Positions 1 through 9,054 of a stretch of 64,000 bases of DNA are shown here, in pieces; positions within the stretch are counted from its first letter, which is position 1; each line of letters opens with the position of its first letter. Source of the stretch: Candidatus Paceibacterota bacterium (lineage in GTDB: Bacteria > Verrucomicrobiota > Verrucomicrobiia > Limisphaerales > UBA8199); NCBI GenBank assembly GCA_035452965.1, contig DAOTCE010000005.1, positions 235,523 through 299,522 of the forward strand. The letters are read 5' to 3'. The notes under the pieces were generated by a model. The model saw only the letters and a program-made list of their open reading frames with translations, searched no databases and was not told the DNA's origin. A program made the position numbers and the translations under genes.

Positions 1-2260
1 CAATGAACCAGGCCGCCATGAAAAGGAAGAACACCGGCCAGCCTTTCCTCCCCCATGCCCTCTGTGCCTGCACGGTCAGCCGCTCCGGTTCGGTGAAGTG
101 CGGCGCCGAGCCGGTGGCCGCGACGACGGCCTTCTTCACGAGCTCGAACCAGCGGCCCACGCAGTCGTTGATGCGCGCCGGGTTGTCTGCGCTGGGTTCC
201 ACCGGCGTCAGGTGCACGGTCTGCAACTGACCTTCGCGGCGAAAGGTCACGGAGAGGAAGTTGATGCGGGCGTATTTCATCACCCAGGGCGTGGTCCACA
301 TCTGGAACTGGCCGATGCTGAGATCGTGGATGTCCTTGAGCGGGATGGTGATGGCGCTGCGCCAGGTGCTGGTGAACGTGAGGGCCTCGGCGTCCAGCGC
401 CAGCTCGCCCCGGCAGGTGAAGACGCGCGCGGCGGCGCTGGGAAAGCAGTCGCGCATCCTGGCCGGGGTGTTGAAGTAACAGGTCGCTCGGGCTTCGCAT
501 ACGGCGGTGGCTGACGCGCTTGCGCTTTGACTACTTGGGCCCGCCGGCGGCATTCCCGTGCTGTGGGAATGGCCGTGCCGGGGCAGTAGACTCGCGGGTG
601 GCTCGCTGGGGCATGTCCTCTGGCGGAGGTCCAGGTTTTGGCGCAGCCGCCAAAGACGGATTCTTATGACTATGAAGGCCACCAGCGCCTGACCGCACAC
701 CACCCAGAAGATAAACCAGCCGCCCGTGGTATCGTCAGTTGCCGGCAGCGTGTGCCGTCGCACCAGGATCGTCACTACGGCTACTGCCCCGGCTGCAACA
801 GCGATTGGCAGCCCGATCTTAATAGCGCGCCACAGGGCATCAGGGGGATACGAGCCTGGCAATTCCGCTGGAGCTGGCCCGCGCGGCGCTTGACCGGTCC
901 GGGCAATTACCGCTTCACGCACCGCCTGCAAGCAGTCGGCGACGAGTGGATTTGTTTCCCATGGCAATGATATCCCGCTTCGAATGCAGGGCGTGAAGAG
1001 CAGTGTCCGGGGCTGGCCGGCTTGCTCAAATCTCACCGCCAGGAAGTCGAGCCGGAGCGGCTTTGCCAGCCGCGAGTAGTGGCCGATGCCGAGTTCGCGG
1101 ATGTCCCGCAGCGGGATGACGGTGGATTGCCAGCCTTTGTCAAAGGTCAGATACTCCCCGTCGAGCCTGAGTTCGCCCTTGCCCGTGTAGATATAAAGAA
1201 ACTGGCCGGTGAATGTGCCCAGGTGCTCCGGTGTGGAAATGTAGCAGGGGATACGACGCTCGGAGGTAGCCGGACTGGGGCTGGGCTTCGCTGTTGCGGC
1301 CTGCCCGGGCAGTACCGCCGGAGACGAGGCAATCGCTTCCACGCTGGTTTTGACTTCGCCGGCAGTGCGGAAGCGCTTCTCCCGTTCCTTCTCCAGCGCG
1401 TGAAGCACAACCTCATCGACACGCGGGTCCGCAGTGCTCTTGGTCGAGGGCGGCGCGAAGCGGCCGATGGGCAGCTCGCCCGTGAGCATCTCATAGAAAA
1501 CTACGCCCAGCGAATAGATATCCGCGCGCTGATCCACGTCTTGAGGATGCTCCAGTTGTTCCGGCGCCATGTAATGCGGCGTGCCGATGGCATGGCCGCT
1601 TGCTGTGAGCGTAATCTTCTCCTTGGTCTCTCCGAGCAGCTTGGCGATGCCGAAGTCGGCGATCTTCACCCGCCCCCGCGTATCCAGCAGGATATTCTCC
1701 GGCTTGATGTCGCGGTGGAGGATTCCCTCGTCGTGGGCGAACTGCAGGGCCTCGCATATCTTCGGCACAAGCATCATCGCTTGCTGCGGCGTGAAGCGGC
1801 CGGCTTGCATGGCCTGACGCAAATTGACGCCATCCACGAACTCCATGAGCAGGAAGAAGAAGCCGCCCGACTGGCCAAAGTCGTAGACCGTGACGATGCT
1901 CGGGTGGCTGAGCCGCGCCAGCACACGGGCTTCGCGGTTGAAGCGTTCAGCAAAGGCCGGGTCGGCGGCGAGCGATTGCGGCAGGAGCTTGAGCGCGACC
2001 AGGCGATCCAGTCGTGGCTGGCGCGCCTTATAGACCACCCCCATGCCGCCCTGGCCGATGAGTTCGAGGATCTGTAGCTGCGGGAATGCGGCGGCGACTT
2101 CCTCAATGGGCGGCGGGGAGCTTTGCGTGGCGGCTTGGCCGGCCTCGGTCGGAGTGGAAACAGCCGCCAGGAGACACTTCGGGCAAAGGCCCTGAGGCGC
2201 GTCAGCCCGCAGCGGCGCCTGACATTTGGGGCAGCGATTTGGCACTGGCTCAGTATTCAT
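1..2260 (-). CDS. Serine/threonine protein kinase with N-terminal zinc ribbon and two C-terminal repeats (partial)
   Basis: Frame stays open from an ATG at 2260 to the left edge, so at least 753 residues are present and the C-terminus is missing. Residues about 10-32 form a zinc ribbon (CPKC at 10-13, GLCPKCLL near 26). A kinase domain follows: glycine loop GQGGMGVVYKA near 68, VALKLL lysine near 90, HRDIKPENIL near 180, DFG near 200 and APE soon after. Two similar segments of about 85 residues follow (about 340-425 and 595-685), both with the pattern GEL-LD-E-LTF---W-S---IPL-DI--L-IG. Hydrophobic segments lie between them (about 475-540). The product should be a Hanks-type kinase anchored in the membrane. 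It is transcribed divergently from the gspA-like gene. The start was chosen because it is the only one that retains the ribbon. Confidence 0.88.
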   Translation of the reverse strand, partial: MNTEPVPNRCPKCQAPLRADAPQGLCPKCLLAAVSTPTEAGQAATQSSPPPIEEVAAAFPQLQILELIGQGGMGVVYKARQPRLDRLVALKLLPQSLAADPAFAERFNREARVLARLSHPSIVTVYDFGQSGGFFFLLMEFVDGVNLRQAMQAGRFTPQQAMMLVPKICEALQFAHDEGILHRDIKPENILLDTRGRVKIADFGIAKLLGETKEKITLTASGHAIGTPHYMAPEQLEHPQDVDQRADIYSLGVVFYEMLTGELPIGRFAPPSTKSTADPRVDEVVLHALEKEREKRFRTAGEVKTSVEAIASSPAVLPGQAATAKPSPSPATSERRIPCYISTPEHLGTFTGQFLYIYTGKGELRLDGEYLTFDKGWQSTVIPLRDIRELGIGHYSRLAKPLRLDFLAVRFEQAGQPRTLLFTPCIRSGISLPWETNPLVADCLQAVREAVIARTGQAPRGPAPAELPGSYPPDALWRAIKIGLPIAVAAGAVAVVTILVRRHTLPATDDTTGGWFIFWVVCGQALVAFIVIRIRLWRLRQNLDLRQRTCPSEPPASLLPRHGHSHSTGMPPAGPSSQSASASATAVCEARATCYFNTPARMRDCFPSAAARVFTCRGELALDAEALTFTSTWRSAITIPLKDIHDLSIGQFQMWTTPWVMKYARINFLSVTFRREGQLQTVHLTPVEPSADNPARINDCVGRWFELVKKAVVAATGSAPHFTEPERLTVQAQRAWGRKGWPVFFLFMAAWFI

Positions 2261-2587
2261 ACTGCCGGTTTCCTGAGGAATTCGTTGGCGGAGGTTACAC
2301 GCAATCGGCAGGTGGCTGCCATAGCGGAATTGGAAAGGCTGGGCAATTGAGGCTGAGAGCGTCGGAACGGCCGCTGGTATGTTCTGTGTGGGCGCGTTCT
2401 GGATCACTGGGGTATCGGTTAGCTCCTTTCTAAGGTTTTGGCCGATTGCGACCAAATGAAACTCCCCGGCACTAGCGGCCTTTGTATTACACGGAGATAA
2501 CCGTCCTCCTTTGAGACACCTGCCCGCCAGGCCCCGCAGGATGCGTCCATTTGGGGCTTCAGGCACCGTTTGTGCTGCAAAAACGGC
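2261..2587. other. Divergent intergenic region between the kinase and gspA-like gene
   Basis: This 327-bp gap lies between two divergently transcribed genes, so it must hold promoters for both. I see no convincing coding frame, strong hairpin or repeat, and no promoter good enough to name. Confidence 0.5.
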
Positions 2588-3403
2588 GTGTACTTGGACT
2601 ACTATGGCCTGACCGAGCCGCCGTTCGACATTACGCCGAATCCGCGGTTCCTCTTCTACAGCGCCAAGCACCGGGAGGCTTACAACCACTTGCTCTTTGG
2701 CATCCGTGAGCGCAAGGGCTTCGTTCAGATGACGGGCGAAGTCGGCGCCGGCAAGACCACGCTGTGCCGCGCGATGCTCGAGCAACTGGACAAACACTAC
2801 TCCACTTGCCTCATCCTCAACCCGATCCTGAGCGCCGACGAACTGGTCAAGTTGGTTGCGCAGGAATTCTGCCTCCCCGTCAATGGCCTGGACCGGTTGG
2901 ACACCCTTGCGGTCATCAACAACTTTCTGCTGCATCAGGTCGAACTTGGGAAGGAAACACTGTTGATCATTGACGAAGCGCAGGACCTGACCGATGAACT
3001 GCTCGAGCAGGTTCGCTTGCTCTCCAACCTGGAGACGGACGACCGCAAGCTGCTGCAAATTATTCTGTTCGGCCAGCCGGAACTGCGCGACCGGCTGAAC
3101 AACCCCCGGCTCCGTCAACTCCGCCAGCGCATCACCGTGCGCTACCATCTGCCGCCGCTCAGCCGCTGCGAAGTTACCCAATACGTTCGGCACCGAATCC
3201 ATGTTTCCGGCGGCAACGGCACACCCTGTTTCACCCGCGCGGCGTTGTGGCGGATCCATCATTACAGCCAGGGCATTCCGCGGTTGGTGAACGCGGTTTG
3301 CGACAAAGCCCTGCTGGCGGGCTTTGTTCATCAGCGCGAGCAGATTGATTTTCGAATGGTCGGCCAAGCCATCCGCGAACTCGAAGGAAACGTCAACGCA
3401 TGA
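2588..3403 (+). CDS. ExeA/GspA-like AAA ATPase
   Basis: This 271-residue protein is an ATPase of the ExeA/GspA type, which in type II secretion works with GspB to place the secretin in the peptidoglycan. It opens with the family signature YLDYYGLTEPPFDITPNPRF, has a Walker A (GEVGAGKTT, about residue 50) and a Walker B (LLIIDEAQDL, about 130), then a sensor segment with FGQPELRDRL. The GTG at 2588 gives the family N-terminus; a TTG at 2570 would add six residues. No clear ribosome-binding site is visible for either. The stop overlaps the next start by four bases (ATGA), indicating coupled translation with the gspB-like gene. The long periplasmic part of Aeromonas ExeA is absent, so this is the short form common outside Gammaproteobacteria. 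Confidence 0.88.
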   Translation: MYLDYYGLTEPPFDITPNPRFLFYSAKHREAYNHLLFGIRERKGFVQMTGEVGAGKTTLCRAMLEQLDKHYSTCLILNPILSADELVKLVAQEFCLPVNGLDRLDTLAVINNFLLHQVELGKETLLIIDEAQDLTDELLEQVRLLSNLETDDRKLLQIILFGQPELRDRLNNPRLRQLRQRITVRYHLPPLSRCEVTQYVRHRIHVSGGNGTPCFTRAALWRIHHYSQGIPRLVNAVCDKALLAGFVHQREQIDFRMVGQAIRELEGNVNA

Positions 3404-4041
3404 GTCTAATCAACGATGCCCTGAAGCGGGCCAAAGAAACGCAACAACAAGTCCCCCTGCCTCCGCCTGATCTGCCGCTGCGTCCGGTTGAACCCGGGCA
3501 ACAGCGCGCCCGGCACAGCCTCGGCCTGCTGCTGCCGGTCGCATTGGCCGTTGTCGCCCTGCTTGGGCTGGCGTTTGTCTGGCAATGGGCGCAGAGTATT
3601 CAGGCGTCAAAGCCAAACGAAGTGGCCGCGCGCACCGCGCCCGCCCCGGGTGTCACAACCGCGGCACCAGCGGTCCCGACTGCGATAAACGCCGAACTTC
3701 CCGCGCCCGCTGCGGCGCTTCCTCCCGATGAGGCTCCCGAGCCAGTTTCGCCCGTCACGCCGGCAAGCATCGTTGTCGAACCAGCTAATTCTGTGGTCGC
3801 CGATGCCCCGGTAATCGAGCCTACCAACGCCACGCCGGTAGTGGTGCCTACCCCCCCCAAGCCCGCTCCGCTGCGACTGCAGGGGATTTTGTTCAATCCC
3901 AAGCGTCCTTCGGCCATGATCAGCGGCAAGACTGTCTTTGTCGGTGACCGAATCCGTGACCTTCGTGTGATGGCGATAGACAAGGAAAGTGTCTCGCTGT
4001 CCGGCGCGGGCACAACCACCGTTCTGAGCCTGATCGACTAA
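3400..4041 (+). CDS. GspB-like general secretion protein B
   Basis: A 213-residue bitopic membrane protein. It begins with the typical MSLINDALKRAKE motif, has one hydrophobic segment at about 44-66, a long Pro/Ala/Val-rich periplasmic linker, and a C-terminal domain with LRLQGILFNPKRPSAMISG and a following VGD, the pattern of the GspB C-terminal domain. It overlaps the gspA-like gene by four bases, so the two are almost certainly co-translated and act as a GspA-GspB pair. No secretin or other type II secretion genes are adjacent; the only pseudopilin in the window is at 42367. The assignment rests on both ends of the protein and on the context. Confidence 0.85.
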   Translation: MSLINDALKRAKETQQQVPLPPPDLPLRPVEPGQQRARHSLGLLLPVALAVVALLGLAFVWQWAQSIQASKPNEVAARTAPAPGVTTAAPAVPTAINAELPAPAAALPPDEAPEPVSPVTPASIVVEPANSVVADAPVIEPTNATPVVVPTPPKPAPLRLQGILFNPKRPSAMISGKTVFVGDRIRDLRVMAIDKESVSLSGAGTTTVLSLID

Positions 4042-4285
4042 CGCGCGCACCGCGCGCACGTGACATGGTGGGGTGGTCGCTCCGAGACGACCGCACGAAG
4101 GTCACCTCGGCGAGCGGACCCTGCCAACAACACGCAGCGGAGATCACAGCCGCCTATTCCCGTCTCAGCGAGTTGGGTTATGTGCCTTCACGCTGGCGGC
4201 TACGATGTGAATCTGCCTTGTTCATGCCGTCGGTTTTCACTTGGCGAAGAGCGGGGGCTATTCTAGGTTCAGCATTCTTGGGCAT

Positions 4286-5230
4286 ATGCAATCCATTCCA
4301 CTGGGAGTCAGTTTACTGAGGAGCAGTCGGTTGGCCTATGGTTGCTGGCGGGTGGCGGGAACCTGGAACCCGGCCGAGGTTACCCCCGCAAGCCGGGCGG
4401 CGGGGCGGCGCGCGATTATCGCCGCATATGAAGCCGGCTACACACTATTCGATAACGCGGACATATACTGCCACGGGGAAACGGAGCGCATTCTGGGCGA
4501 GGCGCTCAGGGAGGTGGCGGGCATGCGCGACCGTGTTGTGATTGTGACCAAGGGAGGCATACGCCCGGCCGGGGACCCTGATCCTGACGCACCCGCACGC
4601 TACGACTTCTCCGCTCCTCACCTCATCAACGCTTGCGAGCAGTCGCTGCGGCGGTTGGGGATAGAGATGATTGACCTTTACCTGCTGCACCGGCCGGACT
4701 TCCTGGCTGATCCGGAGGAAGTGGCCCAGGCGTTTAGGAAGCTGAAGGCCGCGGGCAAGGTGCGCTACTTCGGCGTCAGCAACTTCCGCCCGCTGCTGGT
4801 CACCGCCCTCCAGGCCGCTTGCCCGATGCCGCTGGTGGCGCATCAGGTCGAGATCAGCCTGGCGAAGCTGGACGCTCTCACCGACGGCACGCTGGATCAG
4901 TGCATGATTGAGCGGATTACTCCCATGGCCTGGAGCCCGCTCGCCGCTGGCTTGATGGGCGACGGCGCCAACCGCCGTTTGCCATCCCAGCAAACCTACT
5001 GCGCCAAACGGTTCCTGCCCGAGTTGGACGCCATCGCCCAGGCGCGGGGCGTCAGTCGCGTTGCGGTATCGCTTGCGTGGTTGCTCAAGCACCCGGCCAG
5101 AATCCAGCCCATCGTTGGCACCACCAACCCGGAGCGGATTCGCGCCGCCGCCACGGCCGACGGGTTGGAGTTGACACGCGAAGAATGGTACCGCCTGCTC
5201 ATCGCGGCGCGTGGCGAGCCGATGCCTTGA
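4286..5230 (+). CDS. Aldo/keto reductase (YdhF-like)
   Basis: A 314-residue NAD(P)H-dependent oxidoreductase with a TIM-barrel fold. The AKR catalytic set is visible: Asp and Tyr in LFDNADIY (about 50-58), Lys in IVTKGG (about 88) and His in YLLHRPD (about 136). The C-terminal cofactor part has QPIVGTTNPERI. The opening SRLAYGCWRVAGTW resembles the YdhF subgroup. The ATG at 4286 was preferred to an upstream TTG at 4241 because it places the first strand at the usual distance. The physiological substrate cannot be inferred. The thpR gene follows eight bases after the stop and is probably in the same transcript. Confidence 0.88.
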   Translation: MQSIPLGVSLLRSSRLAYGCWRVAGTWNPAEVTPASRAAGRRAIIAAYEAGYTLFDNADIYCHGETERILGEALREVAGMRDRVVIVTKGGIRPAGDPDPDAPARYDFSAPHLINACEQSLRRLGIEMIDLYLLHRPDFLADPEEVAQAFRKLKAAGKVRYFGVSNFRPLLVTALQAACPMPLVAHQVEISLAKLDALTDGTLDQCMIERITPMAWSPLAAGLMGDGANRRLPSQQTYCAKRFLPELDAIAQARGVSRVAVSLAWLLKHPARIQPIVGTTNPERIRAAATADGLELTREEWYRLLIAARGEPMP

Positions 5231-5238
5231 GAAATCCC

Positions 5239-5850
5239 ATGGCCGACAGCGAACGATTCCGGTTGTTCATCGCGGTGGGGATTCCAGACGGAATCAAATC
5301 AAAGATCGAGGCTGCTCAGGCGGAGTTGCGCCGTGTGTTGCCGGCGCGCAATGTCCGTTGGACCCGGCGTGAACAGTTCCACCTTACGCTTAGGTTCCTG
5401 GGGGATGTGGAGGCGGCGCGGGTGGACTCGCTGGGGGAAGCGATGCGCAGGGCATGCCACGGCTTTGAGCCTTTGCGGCTGCGCGGCGAGGGCGTTGGGT
5501 GCTTCCCGGAACACGGGTATCCACGCGTCCTCTGGACCGGCGTGCGCGATGAAGAGGAGCAGTTGCCACGGCTGCACGCGGCGGTGGAACTCGCAAGCCG
5601 GGGTTTCACGACCGAAGCCAAGGAAGAACGCTTCACTGGCCACGTGACGCTGGCGCGCATTAAGGGCATTAAACGCGCTGAGGCAGAGGCGTTGAGCGGG
5701 GTGGTGGCAGGCATGAAGGACCGCCTTTTTGGCCATTGGACAGCGTATAAGATCGAGCTAATGCGGAGCGAACTCTTACCGCAGGGCGCCCGGCACACTC
5801 CGCTGGCGACGATTGCGCTGACCGAATCGCCCGCCAGCGCGTATGCATGA
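5239..5850 (+). CDS. thpR: RNA 2',3'-cyclic phosphodiesterase (2H family, ThpR/LigT)
   Basis: A 203-residue protein of the 2H phosphoesterase superfamily, which opens 2',3'-cyclic phosphate ends of RNA. Both catalytic HxT motifs are present: FHLTLRFLG (about 47-55) and GHVTLARI (about 134-141). The N-terminal RLFIAVGIPD is typical of ThpR. Length and spacing are normal. The ATG at 5239 gives the family start; the reading frame extends upstream into the reductase gene, but that extension has no family match. The cellular role of ThpR is not well defined in any organism. Confidence 0.9.
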   Translation: MADSERFRLFIAVGIPDGIKSKIEAAQAELRRVLPARNVRWTRREQFHLTLRFLGDVEAARVDSLGEAMRRACHGFEPLRLRGEGVGCFPEHGYPRVLWTGVRDEEEQLPRLHAAVELASRGFTTEAKEERFTGHVTLARIKGIKRAEAEALSGVVAGMKDRLFGHWTAYKIELMRSELLPQGARHTPLATIALTESPASAYA

Positions 5851-6046
5851 AGCTGCCGGGGGAGCGCGAGCATCTTGACCGCTTTGCGGATGGCGGACCA
5901 GACCAGCGGGCCAGATGCCCGCGCGCCTTCAGGCATACGCGCTAATCGCCCGCTAATTTGGCCTGATTTGGCTTGATTCATTTCCGACGGTGGGCAAGCT
6001 GTCGTTTTGCTGCGAGTGAACTAAACGATTACAACGACCATACCCT

Positions 6047-7906
6047 ATGAGTGATACATCCAACCGGCGATCCGAAGAATTCCTCAAGATCAGCGACCAA
6101 TTCCAGCTCGGCGTTCTGACAACCGAATCCTCCCACCCCGTCACGGCGAATTTAAGCGAAACTGCCAAAGGTGACGTGAGTGCGGGGCTGGGGCTGTTGT
6201 TCGAGGCGGACAGGGACAATGTCCGCAAGTACCAGGAGTTTGTGGAGTCAGGCCGGGCGCGGGGTATTGCAGACACGGTGCTGCGCGTGGTAAAGGGCGG
6301 CGGGAAGGTGTTTTGTACCGGCTGCGGTTCCACCGGGCGGCTGAGCATCCAACTGGTGTCCATCTGGCGCGACTTCTGGCAGAAGCAGGCTGCGCGCGGT
6401 CTGAAGTGCTCGCCGTCGGCGGAGGAGTTTGAGAACCGTGCGTTCAGTGTTATGGCCGGTGGGGATTTCGCCCTCATCAAATCGGTGGAGGGTTTCGAGG
6501 ACTTCACGGAGTTCGGCAAGAAGCAGATCGGCGACCTCGGGGTGTCGGCCAAAGACGTGGTCTTCGCTATCACGGAGGGCGGCGAGACGTCGTTTGTGAT
6601 CGGCACCGCCTGGAAGGGCTTTGAGGTCGGCGCCAAGGTCTATTTCGTCTATAACAATCCCGACGACATTCTCTGCAAGCACGTCAAGCGCAGCCGCGAA
6701 GTCATCCAGGAGCCGCGCATCGAGAAGATCAACCTGACTACCGGCCCGATGTCCATCACCGGCTCGACTCGCATGCAGGCGACGACCATTGAGCTCTGCG
6801 TGATGCTGACCGTGCTGGAAATGGTGCTGCGCGATCTGATGAAGGAACTGGAGCCCAACGGCCCATGCGCGCTGGACTCGAATTCCGTGCCGGCCGAGTT
6901 CCTGCGCAAACTGACCGAGATGCATGGCAACCTGATCGCACCCGAATTCCGGTCGCAGCTTGCCAAGGCCGTGTCGCTCGAAGAGTCCGTTTACCGGTCC
7001 AAGCACAAGAACAATTACTACGCCGACCGTTTCGGTATTGATGTGCTGACGGACACCACCGAGCGCTCGCCGACTTATTGCTCGCCACCATTCCGCAAAT
7101 TCGATGATACGACGGCAACCGAGTCGTGGTCGTTCCTGTTCATGCCTTACGCGGATACGCCGAAGGCCTGGGAGCGGATCATCAAGCGTCAGCCCAAGTG
7201 CGTGGAATGGACCGAGCAGGAGGTCCGGGCGCTGGTGAGTGAGGACAAAGTGGCGCGCACCTACGAAATCGTGCGTAAGATCAGCGCCGCAGAGTTGATG
7301 AGGTTCAAGGTTGGCCTGGACGGCTTGAAATATCGGCCGCTGGGCGAGGGCGACAGTGCGGTGGGCATCGTTTCCGAGACCGAGAAGGCCTCGTTACTTG
7401 CCCCGGACGGTTTTCATCGTCGGCAGCTCGAAGCCGCGCAGCAGGTTGGCGCACAGATCGGGTTAATCTTCATTGGGCGCAATGAGTCCTTCCGGGAGAT
7501 CAACGACTTCGTCTCCAAGTGGAACCCTCAGTGCGTTAAAGTGCTGGTGCCGGTGCCGGCCGCGGACTTCCTGTTGGACGGCGTGACACGCGTGGGCCTC
7601 AAAATGATGCTCAACGCCCTCTCGACCTGCACCATGGTGCGATTGGGGCGGGTGATGGGTAATTACATGATCTGGGTCGTGCCCAGCAACCTGAAACTCA
7701 TTGACCGCTCGACTCGCTACATCCAGCGACTTACGGGCCTCGACTACCAGGCAGCCAACCAATTACTGTTTGAGGTCGTCGAATATGTCGAGCCGCGAAT
7801 GAAAGCCGACCAGGCTTATCCGCCGGTAGTCGGCGTGTCCGTGATGCGGGTCCGACATAAGCTCAGCAACGAGGAAGCCGAGAAGCGACTGATGGCGGAG
7901 CTGTAA
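6047..7906 (+). CDS. GCKR-like double SIS-domain protein (MurQ superfamily)
   Basis: A 619-residue cytoplasmic protein of the MurQ/glucokinase-regulator group, carrying sugar-phosphate-binding SIS domains. The first SIS has VFCTGCGSTGRLS (about 90-102), AITEGGETSFVIG (about 178-190) and TGSTRMQATTIELC (about 237-250). The second half ends with MVRLGRVMGNYM and a TGLDYQAANQLL segment (about 550-585), which matches the end of MurQ. MurQ is about 300 residues, so this is the long two-SIS form like eukaryotic GCKR. At the MurQ catalytic SECPPT position it has LVSIWRDF instead, so that glutamate is missing. A regulatory or different lyase/isomerase role is inferred. frr starts 47 bases downstream; a genuine murQ is at 9641-10540. 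Confidence 0.75.
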   Translation: MSDTSNRRSEEFLKISDQFQLGVLTTESSHPVTANLSETAKGDVSAGLGLLFEADRDNVRKYQEFVESGRARGIADTVLRVVKGGGKVFCTGCGSTGRLSIQLVSIWRDFWQKQAARGLKCSPSAEEFENRAFSVMAGGDFALIKSVEGFEDFTEFGKKQIGDLGVSAKDVVFAITEGGETSFVIGTAWKGFEVGAKVYFVYNNPDDILCKHVKRSREVIQEPRIEKINLTTGPMSITGSTRMQATTIELCVMLTVLEMVLRDLMKELEPNGPCALDSNSVPAEFLRKLTEMHGNLIAPEFRSQLAKAVSLEESVYRSKHKNNYYADRFGIDVLTDTTERSPTYCSPPFRKFDDTTATESWSFLFMPYADTPKAWERIIKRQPKCVEWTEQEVRALVSEDKVARTYEIVRKISAAELMRFKVGLDGLKYRPLGEGDSAVGIVSETEKASLLAPDGFHRRQLEAAQQVGAQIGLIFIGRNESFREINDFVSKWNPQCVKVLVPVPAADFLLDGVTRVGLKMMLNALSTCTMVRLGRVMGNYMIWVVPSNLKLIDRSTRYIQRLTGLDYQAANQLLFEVVEYVEPRMKADQAYPPVVGVSVMRVRHKLSNEEAEKRLMAEL

Positions 7907-7953
7907 GTTGGGCTATACACGTTCGCCGGATCTTACTACGCTTCGGGGCACCT

Positions 7954-8514
7954 ATGACACTCGACGACTTTCTACTTGATGCGGAAGACAAGATGAGCAA
8001 GACCGAGCAGGTGGTCGTGAAGGAGTTTGCCGGTGTGCGCACCGGCAAAGCCTCGCCCGCGTTGGTCGAGAACATCCTTGTGGAGGCTTATGGCTCGCAA
8101 ATGCGCATTCGCGAACTTGCTGGTATCACTACCCCCGAACCGCGCACCCTGACAATCCAGCCCTGGGACGCCAACTCGCTGCATCCGATCGAGAAGGCCA
8201 TTCTCAAGAGCAACCTGGGGCTCACGCCGTCCATTCAGGGCAAGGCCATTAGGCTGTTCTTCCCCGAACTCAGCGAGGAACGGCGCCAGGAATTCGTGAA
8301 GATCGTCCGCAAAATGGCCGAGGACGGGCGCGTGGCCATCCGCCATGTGCGGCGCGACACCTTGGACCAACTGAAGAAACACACCCACGATAGCGGTGTA
8401 ACCGAGGACGACGTCAGGCATGCCGAGAAGGAAGTGCAGAAGCTGACGGACGAGTACATCGGCAAGATTGACCTCCACGTGGCGCACAAGGAAAAAGAAA
8501 TCATGACCGTATAG
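7954..8514 (+). CDS. frr: Ribosome recycling factor
   Basis: A 186-residue protein that, with EF-G, splits post-termination ribosomes. The RRF signature is clear: EFAGVRTGKASPALVENI near 27, TIQPWDANSLHPIEKAI near 70 and the conserved FPELSEERRQEFVK helix near 110. Length is normal (about 185). In most bacteria frr follows pyrH in the rpsB-tsf-pyrH-frr cluster; here it sits behind the GCKR-like gene, 13 kb from rpsB-tsf, and pyrH is not in the window. It converges with ftsB. Confidence 0.97.
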   Translation: MTLDDFLLDAEDKMSKTEQVVVKEFAGVRTGKASPALVENILVEAYGSQMRIRELAGITTPEPRTLTIQPWDANSLHPIEKAILKSNLGLTPSIQGKAIRLFFPELSEERRQEFVKIVRKMAEDGRVAIRHVRRDTLDQLKKHTHDSGVTEDDVRHAEKEVQKLTDEYIGKIDLHVAHKEKEIMTV

Positions 8515-8579
8515 GGCGGGGGATTGCCGGGACAATGGGGCGGCGGGCAGTGCCGGCATGTGCGGCCCTATCGGACGAC

Positions 8580-8903
8580 TCAGCGTTTCGAAGCGCTGTT
8601 GGTCCGGGGTTCTTCGAAGCGAACGACGGTTTCTCCTGGTTTGGCGTAACCCAATGTCTCTCGGGCCAGCCGTTCCACGGCCTTCGGATCGAAGCGCAAG
8701 GCGTCAATGGAGGTGTGCAATTGCCTGGCGGTTTCCTCATGCTCCCGTATCATTTTCTGGAGCCGGTAGACTTCCTTCCGCATCCGTTGATTCTGCTTGA
8801 TAAGGGGCAGATACCAAAATCCGACCAGTAGAACGCCAGCCACAAAGACGAGAAAGATCACCACTGGGGTCAGCCTGTCCCAGATACTAAGGTTCACTTT
8901 CAT
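8580..8903 (-). CDS. FtsB/DivIC-type septum formation initiator
   Basis: A 107-residue bitopic protein with one membrane segment (about 12-34, VVIFLVFVAGVLLVGFWYLP) followed by a coiled coil (about 36-65) and the family C-terminal motif FDPKAVERLARETLGYAKPGE. FtsB/DivIC proteins join FtsL and FtsQ in the divisome and activate septal peptidoglycan synthesis. The usual neighbour eno is not seen. The gene converges with frr across about 65 bases. Confidence 0.82.
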   Translation of the reverse strand: MKVNLSIWDRLTPVVIFLVFVAGVLLVGFWYLPLIKQNQRMRKEVYRLQKMIREHEETARQLHTSIDALRFDPKAVERLARETLGYAKPGETVVRFEEPRTNSASKR

Positions 8904-9054
8904 CGCGCTGAGTTAAACACGCGTCACGCGCGAACGGAAGCGAATAAATGCGCGCGCGACAGCACGTCACAGCGCGCTGGTTAGGAACGAACCACGACGT
9001 GGGCTCTCTATTCGCTTGTCAGGCGGCGAGCCGCCCGGTAAGACTAGACTCAGG

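Noticed and set aside
1022..2077. Long plus-strand frame (351 codons) opposite the kinase
   Set aside because: It is the complement of a minus-strand frame with kinase motifs; no family features of its own.
8515..8579. Terminator between frr and ftsB
   Set aside because: The only stem (ATAGGGC with GCCCTAT) encloses a long loop and no T-run follows.
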